In this document: positions 39,240 through 47,632 of the stretch, piece after piece | How the letters are laid out: each line of letters begins with the position of its first letter | Position numbering within the stretch: the stretch's first letter is position 1 | Origin: Thalassococcus arenae | GTDB lineage: Bacteria; Pseudomonadota; Alphaproteobacteria; Rhodobacterales; Rhodobacteraceae | Direction: 5' to 3' | Assembly: GCF_019104745.1 (NCBI RefSeq) | Contig: NZ_JAHRWL010000002.1 | Coordinates: 186,001 to 250,000 of the forward strand | DNA: 64,000 nucleotides | Translations under genes and position numbers: made by a program | The notes under the pieces: model-generated | The model's input: only the letters and a program-made list of their open reading frames with translations | Told to the model about the DNA's origin: nothing | The model's database searches: none

Positions 39240-42200
39240 TCAGCGCCCTGCGGTGAACAGCGTTTCGGGCAGGCCATATGTTTCGGTCCAGCTGAGCCAG
39301 TGCACATCGGTCGGGCCGATGACCCAGTCCACGGCCTGCCACGTGCCGCCTGTTCTGGCGATCAGCACCATCACGACGTCCGACGCCACGCCCCGGGCCC
39401 GCTCGGCGGCCAGCGGGGTGCGGGCCCAGTCGAGCGGCGTGCCATCGGGATTGACGGGAACGGCCTGCAGATAGGCCCAGCGGCCATCGGTGCGCAGCAC
39501 GTCCACGATGAAGATCACCGGAAGGCCCAGGGCGGCTTCCACCGGGATGCGCGCGGCATCCATCAAGGCCGAGCGGTCGGCGGTGCCGCGTTGCGGGGTC
39601 CAGAGCCGGTCGAGGCGGGGATCGGGCAGCGCGGTTTCGGCGGGCTGCGGTGCGGCGCTGTCGGCGGGGCCGAAGCTGTCTGCCATATAGGTCACAAGCG
39701 CGTCGAATTCCGATTTGCGGGCAAGGGGATAGGTGATCTCGAACACGCGGATCAGCCCGTCGGCGGTTTCGGTCACGCGGCGGTAGTAGATGGCGTCGCC
39801 GGTCACGCCGGACAGCACGAACCAGCCCGGCCCGGCGCGTTCGTAGCGCACCGGGCCGCGCCCGTCCGCCTTGGTCTGCGCGATCTGTTCGGCCTGGCTC
39901 TGGTTCAGCGCGTTGTATTGCGCGAAGACGAAGAACCGCGCGGCGCCGTCGACCGAGACGAAACGGCGGCCATCGCCGTTTCCGGGCGGCGGGTCGGCGC
40001 GGAAATAGTCGTGCGGGTAGGAAATGACCGTGCCGTAGCGGTCGTTGACATAGCGCGAATAGCCGTTGCCCAGGTCTTCGAAGCGGTCGCGATCCTCGAT
40101 CCCGGCGGCCGGGGGCGGCGGGACGGGCAGGGGCGGCACCGGCACGACGGCGGCCCGGGATGCGCTGTCGCGGCCCACCAGCACAAGTTCGGCCAGACCG
40201 GCCTGGGCGTCGCCTTCGAGGAATTCGGCGCGCAGTTCCAGCCGGGTGACGTTCGCCAGCACATCGGCCAGGCTGGTGGCGCCCCCGCCCAGCCGCCAGC
40301 GGGTATCGTCGGTCAGGGACAGCTCGTGCGTGGCCCAGTGCGGGCCCACCGGGCGCGGATAGACCGCCGAGGCCGTCATCGCGCCGTTGGACAGACGCAC
40401 GTCGCCGACGCCGCGGTATTCGTAGGGGTCCACAGATGTGCCTTCGCCGGTAACGAGCGTGGTGCGCAGCGCGCCGTAGCCGCGCCAGTCGCCCAGCAGG
40501 TCCGGCGGCGCGACGAGGTATCCGGTGATGCCGTCGCCCGGGGTGAAGGCGGACAGGTAGCCGCGCCCGTCCGGCCCGCCGGTGCCGGGATTGGACAGGG
40601 TGGCGTAGTCGCCGGTCCAGCCGCCGGTTCCGCCATCGGCGAAGGTGATGCGCAGATCGCCCGCCGGCTGCGGCAGCGCCGGCGCGGCGTTCCCGGCCCT
40701 GGCCGGGTCGAAGCTGTCGCCAAAGCGCAGACCGGCGGCCAGCCGGGCCTGAAGCCCGGCCAGATCGGCAAGCGGCACATCGCCTTCGAGCGTGAAGACG
40801 AACCGCTTGCCATCGGCGCGGGCACGTTCGGTCACGGTCTGGATCGCCGCGCGGCTGCCGAAATCGGAGGTGATCACCGTCACCGGTTCGTGGTCGACGA
40901 TCGCGTGGTCGACACGGGCGACATCGTCATAGGCGGTCAGCGGTTCGTCCGGGAACCACCAGAACGCCAACAGCTGGAACCGCCCGTCGGGGCTGGCGAA
41001 TCCCTTGTCGTCGGGGGTGTCCCATTGCGCGACCCAGCCGTCGGGCAAATGGAACCCGACCGCGCCCACGGTGACCGGCGTGCCGGTCGGGGATGCGTCG
41101 GTTCCGGCCGGCGGCGATGGCGCTGCCGTGGATGCGCCGGATGGCCCGGCCGGAGACGTCGCCAGCGCTTTGCCGTCGCGCGCCATGCCCAGTTGCTGTT
41201 CGGCGGTCAGCGGCGGTGCGGCACCGTCCGCACCGGACGGGCAGGGGCCAGCCGCCCCGGGCATGTCCAGAGCCGCGCTGTCGAGAAATGCCGCCAGGTC
41301 GGGGCCGTCATGGAACGCGGGCAGGCCCGCGACCAGAATTGCGACCGGTTCGCCGCCGTCCAGGCAAGCGTCGAGCAGGAACAGCCGGTAGCGGCCGGGC
41401 CGCAGGGTCGCGCCGTCCTGGAATTCGGCGGCGCTGCCGTCCCAGTCATGGCGGGTGGCCGGTTCGCCCAGGATTGCGTCGCGCCCGGCGACCGCGTTTC
41501 CGGGCAGCGTGGTCAACAGGCCCTGCGGGCCGGTGACCCAGGGCCCGAGCGCGATTTCGGCATAGCCGGTGTAGAGTTGCGGATAAAGCGTCAGACGGTC
41601 GGCGCGGTCGGTACCGATACGCCAGCCACGCGGCGTGGTGTAGCGCAGCAGCCCGTCCAGCCCGGTCGCCGGCGCGTCGGGATCGGGACCGGCCGCCGAA
41701 GGCAGGCGCAGCGTGCCGAGGATGGTGGCGAACATGTCGCGATGGGCGGCGGGGTCGCCGGAAAAAACCATCGTGTTGGCGACCAGGTGCAGGTCGTCCG
41801 TCACCGGAGCGCCGGACAGGAACATGGTGCCGCGGATGGTGGTGGCTTTGTCTATCCGGCCTTCGTAGACGACGCGGTGATAGTCTTCGCCGTTCGGCAT
41901 GATGACCCGATCGCGGGCCAGAACGGTGGCATCGTCGATCATGTCCTCGATATCGTCCGTCAGCGCCAGGGCGATACCGGGGCCGGTGCGGGTGTCGGGA
42001 TCGCCGCCGAAAAGCAGGGTGATGTCATCGGTTTTCACCATGCGCTGCCATTCGGGCGGCACGGCGATCTCGGCGCCGCCGAATGCGTGCACCGTCCAGC
42101 CCCGGGGTATGTCGCCCGGCGTCACGGCAAGGTCGGACATGTCTTGCGCGGCTGCGGGCGCCGGCTCCGGATCGGCGGGTGCCTGGGCCGCGACCAGCCC

Positions 42201-42443
42201 GGCCGGGGCCAGGTCCATCTCGGGGGCTGCGGCCGGGTCGTCGGGGGTGCCGTGCCAGAATTCCGGCCCCGTCGCCGGGGGCGGGGGCGGGGCGTCGGGC
42301 ACCAGATCGGCCAGCGGCAGGTCGGGGCCATCGGCAAGCCGGTAACCGGCGGCGGCGTCTTCCAGCGGGCCGGCCGGCGCCGGGGCGGGCAAAGGCCATG
42401 CGGCAAGGGCCGCGATGGCCAGGGTCGCAAGCGTGGGTTTCAT
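39240..42443 (-). CDS. large exported multidomain protein of unknown function
   Basis: A 1067-aa protein with a signal peptide (LATLAIAALAAWPLPAPAPA) and a Pro/Ala-rich segment. It contains repeated modules of about 150 residues that begin with a GWxxxxP-type strand (IPRGWTVHAFGG, TPRGWRIGTDRA, LPDGWVAQWDTPDD), a laminin-B-like beta-sandwich (about 590-765, with FADGGTGGWTGDYATLSN) and a C-terminal module with NDRYGTVISYPHDYF and a DVHWLSW ending. Enzymatic motifs not seen. It overlaps the preceding gene by ATGA, so the two products likely work together outside the cytoplasm. Confidence 0.7.
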   Translation of the reverse strand: MKPTLATLAIAALAAWPLPAPAPAGPLEDAAAGYRLADGPDLPLADLVPDAPPPPPATGPEFWHGTPDDPAAAPEMDLAPAGLVAAQAPADPEPAPAAAQDMSDLAVTPGDIPRGWTVHAFGGAEIAVPPEWQRMVKTDDITLLFGGDPDTRTGPGIALALTDDIEDMIDDATVLARDRVIMPNGEDYHRVVYEGRIDKATTIRGTMFLSGAPVTDDLHLVANTMVFSGDPAAHRDMFATILGTLRLPSAAGPDPDAPATGLDGLLRYTTPRGWRIGTDRADRLTLYPQLYTGYAEIALGPWVTGPQGLLTTLPGNAVAGRDAILGEPATRHDWDGSAAEFQDGATLRPGRYRLFLLDACLDGGEPVAILVAGLPAFHDGPDLAAFLDSAALDMPGAAGPCPSGADGAAPPLTAEQQLGMARDGKALATSPAGPSGASTAAPSPPAGTDASPTGTPVTVGAVGFHLPDGWVAQWDTPDDKGFASPDGRFQLLAFWWFPDEPLTAYDDVARVDHAIVDHEPVTVITSDFGSRAAIQTVTERARADGKRFVFTLEGDVPLADLAGLQARLAAGLRFGDSFDPARAGNAAPALPQPAGDLRITFADGGTGGWTGDYATLSNPGTGGPDGRGYLSAFTPGDGITGYLVAPPDLLGDWRGYGALRTTLVTGEGTSVDPYEYRGVGDVRLSNGAMTASAVYPRPVGPHWATHELSLTDDTRWRLGGGATSLADVLANVTRLELRAEFLEGDAQAGLAELVLVGRDSASRAAVVPVPPLPVPPPPAAGIEDRDRFEDLGNGYSRYVNDRYGTVISYPHDYFRADPPPGNGDGRRFVSVDGAARFFVFAQYNALNQSQAEQIAQTKADGRGPVRYERAGPGWFVLSGVTGDAIYYRRVTETADGLIRVFEITYPLARKSEFDALVTYMADSFGPADSAAPQPAETALPDPRLDRLWTPQRGTADRSALMDAARIPVEAALGLPVIFIVDVLRTDGRWAYLQAVPVNPDGTPLDWARTPLAAERARGVASDVVMVLIARTGGTWQAVDWVIGPTDVHWLSWTETYGLPETLFTAGR

Positions 42444-44242
42444 CGTGACATCCCCCCCAACAGAGACGGGTCGAAATCCTTGATCCCGCGGGACAGGCTT
42501 TGCCGGATCACGCCGATCAGGGCTTTGCCTTCGGCGCTCTGGACATCAAGAACCTGCACCGCGCCGCCGATTTCGGCGACCAGCCCGGACAGGGTCAGGC
42601 GGGCGGTGGAATCGCAGGTCGTCACGATGCGCCTGTCGCCCGCGATGCGTTCATATTCGCGCAGCACTTGGCAATCGCCGGCCTGCATTTCGGTTTGCGG
42701 CGTGAAGAAGTCCATCCGGCAATTGCGCAGCCGCGCCAGGTACATCACCCGCGGCGCGCCCAGGTGCAGGTCGGTGCCGCGCCACAGCCCGGGCGAGGCC
42801 AGGGGCCAGTCGCGGGTCTGCGCGTCGAACCGCCCGACGACGACCGTCCCGCCGGGCAGGGCGGCCATGTCCAGCGTCACAGCAGCCGGCCCGTCGCGCG
42901 AGAAGGTTTCGGAGCCGATGAAGGCGTCGGTGGTGGCGTCGCGGGTGGTCCGGCGGCAGGCGATCGGGCCTTCCTCGAACCGGTAGCGCGCGACGTATGG
43001 CGTGACCGGCGTGCCGAAGACGGCGACCGCCTGTTGTCCGCGGCGCAGGAACGGCTTTTCGACAGGCCCGCCCGGCATGTCGACCCGGACGCGATCGGGC
43101 AGACCGGCCTTGATGCGGGCGAAATTCGTCATCTCGATCGCGTAGGAGCCATCGATGCCGACCTCGCCGTCCCAGCTGCCGCCGGCCGGCAGGGGAATGG
43201 ACACGCGCGTGGGTTCGGTCAGGCCGAACACCGTCACCTGCAGGCGCAGGCGGCGGTTCATTTCGCGCCGCATGTCGGTGTTGTAGGTCGCCAGCAACTG
43301 CTCCAGCGTGCGGTCGGCGGCGCGCCGCATGATCTCGGGCAGGACCCTGAGCGTCAGCATCGCGCGCACGGCATCGGCACGATCGTCGGCAAGCTGGTCT
43401 TCGATGATCTCGTGAAAGCCGGTCAGGCCCAGCCCGGTCTTGCCCTTGTCCCATTCCAGCAGCACTTCGGGGGTGAAGCGCACGGTCACGTGGTCCGCGA
43501 TCTCGGCGTCGAGCAGGGCGCGAAAGCGGTTGGCGTCGGGTTCGCGTCCGCCGGCGTCGGCTTCGGCCTTGAGGTAGAGAGCCCAGACGATCCGCTTCCA
43601 GTCGGAGAGGCTGCGGGCGCGCCTGGCCATCTCGGCGTCATAGACGCCACGGAAGTTTTCCGCGCCCGCGTCCAGCACCGCTGTCTGCCATTCGCGCAGC
43701 ACGATGTCGTAGACATAGAGCGACACGCCCGCCACCTGAAGCGCGCCCCAGCCGAATTCGGAAATCGCGAAGTTTATCAGGCCCTTGGTTGCGGTGGCCA
43801 TGCCTTCGTCGGTGTCGCCCGCGGCGAATTGCCTGGCCGCGGTTCCGGCAGCGAAAGCAGCGCCGCCATAGGTGAAAAGCGTGTTGATCCGCGACAGGCC
43901 CGAGGCCATCAGCGCGTGTTCGCCCAGCGTGCCCAGCGACTGCGCGCCGCCGTAGAGGTCGCCGAAGATCTGCAGCCCGGCATCCAGCAGCGCCCCGCGC
44001 CGCTGGTCGATGATATCGGAGCGAATCCCGTCGGCGACCTGCCGCATCACGGCCCGTCCGGCGGCATCGTCGCTGGCCGAGGCTCCCAGCTCGTAGCGCA
44101 GCACGGTTTCGTCCGGTCCGTGGCCTTCGGTGATAGCGATCAGCGGCGCGGCGCCGGCCGGTCCGGCCATGCCGACCAGCAATGCCGCGGTGATCCGGAG
44201 CATCCGGACCCGCGGCCAGAAAGCGACCTTGGTGGTGTTCAT
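42440..44242 (-). CDS. exported protein of unknown function, partner of the downstream 1067-aa protein
   Basis: A 600-aa protein with a signal peptide (MLRITAALLVGMAGPAGA, cleavage near residue 33). The first half of the mature protein is helical with Ala-rich hydrophobic segments (about 100-200) that could insert in or near a membrane; the second half is beta-rich (SIPLPAGGSWDGEVGIDGSY) with a few cysteines (EGPIACRRTT, RNCRMDFF, GDCQVL, VTTCDS). No family recognised. ATG 44242 has AGGGAGG just upstream on the minus strand. It lies between the RTX protein and the 1067-aa protein. Confidence 0.65.
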   Translation of the reverse strand: MNTTKVAFWPRVRMLRITAALLVGMAGPAGAAPLIAITEGHGPDETVLRYELGASASDDAAGRAVMRQVADGIRSDIIDQRRGALLDAGLQIFGDLYGGAQSLGTLGEHALMASGLSRINTLFTYGGAAFAAGTAARQFAAGDTDEGMATATKGLINFAISEFGWGALQVAGVSLYVYDIVLREWQTAVLDAGAENFRGVYDAEMARRARSLSDWKRIVWALYLKAEADAGGREPDANRFRALLDAEIADHVTVRFTPEVLLEWDKGKTGLGLTGFHEIIEDQLADDRADAVRAMLTLRVLPEIMRRAADRTLEQLLATYNTDMRREMNRRLRLQVTVFGLTEPTRVSIPLPAGGSWDGEVGIDGSYAIEMTNFARIKAGLPDRVRVDMPGGPVEKPFLRRGQQAVAVFGTPVTPYVARYRFEEGPIACRRTTRDATTDAFIGSETFSRDGPAAVTLDMAALPGGTVVVGRFDAQTRDWPLASPGLWRGTDLHLGAPRVMYLARLRNCRMDFFTPQTEMQAGDCQVLREYERIAGDRRIVTTCDSTARLTLSGLVAEIGGAVQVLDVQSAEGKALIGVIRQSLSRGIKDFDPSLLGGMSR

Positions 44243-44356
44243 CTCTGCCTCCCTGCTCGGGGGCGATGAAATCACCGCGGATGGGGTCGAGCCTTGATCT
44301 GCGTCATTTGGAATATGTTTGCGGGCAGGCGTTGCAGCGCTGCCCGCGAACCGGTG

Positions 44357-47300
44357 TCAGAACAGGAAATCGGTGGCGTCGAGATCGGCCAGCAACACGT
44401 TGCGGAGCAGGATCGAATTGCCGGCGCCGGTGTCGATGAGCACGTCGTCGCCGACCTGAGAGCCGGCGCCACCGGGATCGGTGATATCGGCCAGGCCGGT
44501 GAGGGCCGCGATGCCGGACAGGTCGAGCTTTTCGTTGGCGTCGGTGGCGTCGAAATCCGCGACGATGTCGATGCCGTGGCCGGTGGCGAAGATGAAGGTG
44601 TCGCTGCCGGCGCCACCGCCGATATTGTCGTCGCCGCGCCCGCCGATCAGGGTGTCGTTGCCGAACCCGCCCAGAAGCATGTCGTTGTTCCAGCCGCCGT
44701 CCAGCCGGTCGGCGCCGCGCCCGCCGATGATCCGGTCGTGACCGATGCTGCCGAACAGGGAATCGTCGCCCAGGCCGCCCTCGATCGTGTCGCGGCCATA
44801 GCCGCCGCGGATCAGGTCGTTGCCATCGTCGCCCAGGAGCAGGTCGCGGCCTCCGCGGCCCAGCAACTGGTCGTCGCCGTCGATGCCGCCCAGGACGTTC
44901 GCCCCGTTGTCGCCCAGCAGCGCGTCGTTGTGCAGGCTGCCGATCCACCGCTCGATCGCGCCGAAGCTGTCGCCCAGGGCGTCGCCCAGGTTCGCGGCCA
45001 GGTTCATCAGGTCGACCTTGATCCGTGCCGCGGCACCGGAATAGTCGGCGGTGTCGAAGCCTGCGCCGCCGTCCAGCGCGTCGGCACCGGCGCCACCCGA
45101 CAGGGTGTCGTCGCCGTTGCCGCCGGAGAGCAGATCATTGCCCGCACGGCCCGCCAGCACGTCGTCGCCGTCGAGACCCAGGATGTAGTCCGCGCCGCCG
45201 GAGCCGGTCAGCGTCTTGCTGCCGCTGTCGTGTTCGTAGCCCGAGGGCTTGACGTCGGCGAATTTCGCGAAGACGCCCAGGGGGTCGCCGCCCAGCGTCG
45301 TCACCGCGGCATAATCCGTCTCGCCCATGACGATGGCGTGGCCGTCGACGAGCGACACGAGGGGGTCCCGGGCCAATGCGCCCAGCATCGCCCAGTAAAG
45401 CCCGTGATCGTGTTCGGCGCCAAAGCCCAGCTGGTCCAGCAGACCGCCGTCAACCGGGTCGTCGGGGGCGATGTGCGGCAGGTCGATGGCGATCAGGCCG
45501 TCGTCGAAATTCACGTTGTTGTTCAGGGTGAAGTTCGGCACGAGCGGCAGCTGCGTCGGGTTTTCGATGTCGAAGGTGACGGTGTCGTTGCTGAACGAAA
45601 GCCCGATGTAGTAGCTGGGCGCGTTCAGGGTCATGGTGCCGTCGGCGGCGAACGAGACGAGGCGGTCGTCGTATTGGTCGCGCATTCCCTGGAAGGTAAA
45701 GGAATCCTCGAGCGCGTTGGGGTTCAACCCGGCCGAGGCGATCGAGACGACGGTCAGGTCGATATCCGACTTCAGCCGGTGCGCATCGACCAGCGTGAAC
45801 AGGTCGGCCGTGGCGCCGCCCAGGCTGTGGCCCGACACGATCATCTTGTCGATGCCGTTGCTGGACCGGTTGGCATAGCCGATGGCGGCGTCGATCAGCG
45901 GGCGCATCGCCTCGTAGTAGTTGTAGATTCCGTCGCCGGTCCAGGCCTGGCCCAGGGACGAATCCACCATGTCGTCGCCGTCGGTACCCCGGAAGGTCAG
46001 CGTCAGCGTGCGTTCGCCGTCCGGGGACGTGCCGACCGCCAGCAGGCCCTGCGACGCGAAGGAGGTGAAGATGTTGATATCCTGGGCATCGCCGTTGAAC
46101 AGCCCGCCCGAGCGGAATTCGCCCTTGCCGTGGTTGGGGCGGAACAACTGCCCGAGGTCGCCGTCATCCAGCACCGTCCAGCCGAAATCGGCGAGGTAGC
46201 CGCGGTAATCCGCGTCGATCCCGTTGTTTTCCACCGGGTTGCCGTCGCGATCGGTTTCGCGGAAGTCCTCGGGGATCGAGTCGAGCCCGTAGACCGTGTG
46301 CACCAGGAACGACGACATCTGCACGTCGAAGGCGGAATTGGCGACGGTTTTCTGGTTGGCCGGGTCGTGGTGATCGTGGCCGAATTCCTCTTGCCAGCGG
46401 TTGTTGGCGGTCGTGACTTCGGGGTCGTCGCCGAAGACGCGCACGCCGACCGTCACCGGCGCGTCGGACGTCAGGGTGAAGTCGAAGCTTTCCCAGTCGC
46501 CGAAATACGGCGTCAGGCCCAGGCTGAGGCTGTCGGTGCCGACCACATTGCCGTTGATCGAGTATTCGACACGGATCGCGCCGTTGAGAAGGTTCCAGGC
46601 GTCGTCGCCGATATTTTCGATAAACGCCCGGATCTCGATTTCTTCGCCGGCACCCCAATCGCCCAGAACGCGGACATCCGAGACCACGAGATCGGGCTGG
46701 GAGAACGCGAAGAATTCGGTGCGCGAATTGTTGGACCGGTTGGGATCGTCGGCGCCGACGATGCGCACGGTGACCTTGTTGTCGCCGTACTGGTCGAAGG
46801 TGTGCAGTTCGGTTTCGTAATTCACGCTGCCGCCATTCAGGCCGAAGCTCACTTCGCCGGTGCCGATCACCACGTCGTTGACCAGGTATTCCAGGTCGAT
46901 CCTGTCGCCATAGCGTGTATCGCCGGTGTTTTCGATCCAGGTCTCGATCAGCATCGGCGTGCCGACCTCGTTGCCGCCGACGCCGGACAGGCGGATGTCC
47001 CGCACGATCAGGTCGGGTGCCGAGTTATAGTCCACCCAGACTTCGAGATAGTTCAGGTCCAGCGTGATGCCGGTCTGGTTGTCGATCCGCAGGCCCCAAT
47101 CGCCGTTCACCGGGTTGCCGTCGAGACCGAACTTGATGCTGGAGATCAGGTCGGTGCCCCAGAACGAGATGTCGTAATCATTGGCCCCGTCGCTGTCGTT
47201 GCCGTCATCGGTGTCTTGGCCGGGGCCGTCAAAATTGTAGTAGATGCGGTTGCGTTCGCCGTCGGGCGACACGATCCACATGTCGACATCGCCGAGGTCG

Positions 47301-47470
47301 AAAGGTTGACCGCCGTTGTGGTCGATATGCAGCTTGAAGCGGACTTCTTCGACGGTGGCGCCCAAGGGGTCGCCGCCGGGGTCGAACCAGACGGTGCTGA
47401 GCCCGCGGGCGATGGTCAGATCGCCGTTGTATTCGTTGGAATAGCTGTCGCTGAAATATGCCGTGCCCAT
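44357..47470 (-). CDS. RTX lipase-like secreted protein with P-domain and CARDB modules
   Basis: A 1037-aa protein. The N-terminus resembles a proprotein-convertase P-domain (about 1-150, with DVDMWIVSPDGERN and NGDWGLRIDNQTG); two CARDB-like adhesion modules follow (about 152-260 and 265-375). An alpha/beta-hydrolase region of lipase class 3 type spans about 390-660, with nucleophile Ser549 in SGHSLGGA and LTFRGTDGDD near 495. RTX calcium-binding nonapeptides (GGxGxDxLx) run about 755-955, and the tail ends in a hydrophobic type I secretion-like signal (LADLDATDFLF). No Sec signal is present, consistent with type I secretion. Confidence 0.88.
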   Translation of the reverse strand: MGTAYFSDSYSNEYNGDLTIARGLSTVWFDPGGDPLGATVEEVRFKLHIDHNGGQPFDLGDVDMWIVSPDGERNRIYYNFDGPGQDTDDGNDSDGANDYDISFWGTDLISSIKFGLDGNPVNGDWGLRIDNQTGITLDLNYLEVWVDYNSAPDLIVRDIRLSGVGGNEVGTPMLIETWIENTGDTRYGDRIDLEYLVNDVVIGTGEVSFGLNGGSVNYETELHTFDQYGDNKVTVRIVGADDPNRSNNSRTEFFAFSQPDLVVSDVRVLGDWGAGEEIEIRAFIENIGDDAWNLLNGAIRVEYSINGNVVGTDSLSLGLTPYFGDWESFDFTLTSDAPVTVGVRVFGDDPEVTTANNRWQEEFGHDHHDPANQKTVANSAFDVQMSSFLVHTVYGLDSIPEDFRETDRDGNPVENNGIDADYRGYLADFGWTVLDDGDLGQLFRPNHGKGEFRSGGLFNGDAQDINIFTSFASQGLLAVGTSPDGERTLTLTFRGTDGDDMVDSSLGQAWTGDGIYNYYEAMRPLIDAAIGYANRSSNGIDKMIVSGHSLGGATADLFTLVDAHRLKSDIDLTVVSIASAGLNPNALEDSFTFQGMRDQYDDRLVSFAADGTMTLNAPSYYIGLSFSNDTVTFDIENPTQLPLVPNFTLNNNVNFDDGLIAIDLPHIAPDDPVDGGLLDQLGFGAEHDHGLYWAMLGALARDPLVSLVDGHAIVMGETDYAAVTTLGGDPLGVFAKFADVKPSGYEHDSGSKTLTGSGGADYILGLDGDDVLAGRAGNDLLSGGNGDDTLSGGAGADALDGGAGFDTADYSGAAARIKVDLMNLAANLGDALGDSFGAIERWIGSLHNDALLGDNGANVLGGIDGDDQLLGRGGRDLLLGDDGNDLIRGGYGRDTIEGGLGDDSLFGSIGHDRIIGGRGADRLDGGWNNDMLLGGFGNDTLIGGRGDDNIGGGAGSDTFIFATGHGIDIVADFDATDANEKLDLSGIAALTGLADITDPGGAGSQVGDDVLIDTGAGNSILLRNVLLADLDATDFLF

Positions 47471-47553
47471 GACGTTTCTCCAAATAACTCAACCAACCCG
47501 GGGTAAAGGTTAACGCCGTCGGGACCGGACCGGTATGAGGAAAACACCTCATA

Positions 47554-47568
47554 TTGCCGTAGCGGCAA
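47554..47568. promoter_or_regulatory. palindrome TTGCCG-TAG-CGGCAA between the RTX gene and the sensor kinase
   Basis: Perfect 6-bp arms around a 3-bp centre in the 162-bp divergent promoter region. Position and symmetry fit an operator of the adjacent LuxR-type response regulator or another dimeric regulator. Only one copy is seen. Confidence 0.4.
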
Positions 47569-47632
47569 CCGCAATTGTTGGCGGCGGGCCGGTCAGCGGC
47601 TAACGTAGCGTCAAAAAGGAAAAGGGCGCTGC

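Noticed and set aside
44600-45205. A tandem DNA repeat or CRISPR-like array
   Set aside because: The periodicity is the protein-level RTX nonapeptide repeat of the secreted lipase. Spacer-like unique segments and conserved DNA repeats are absent.
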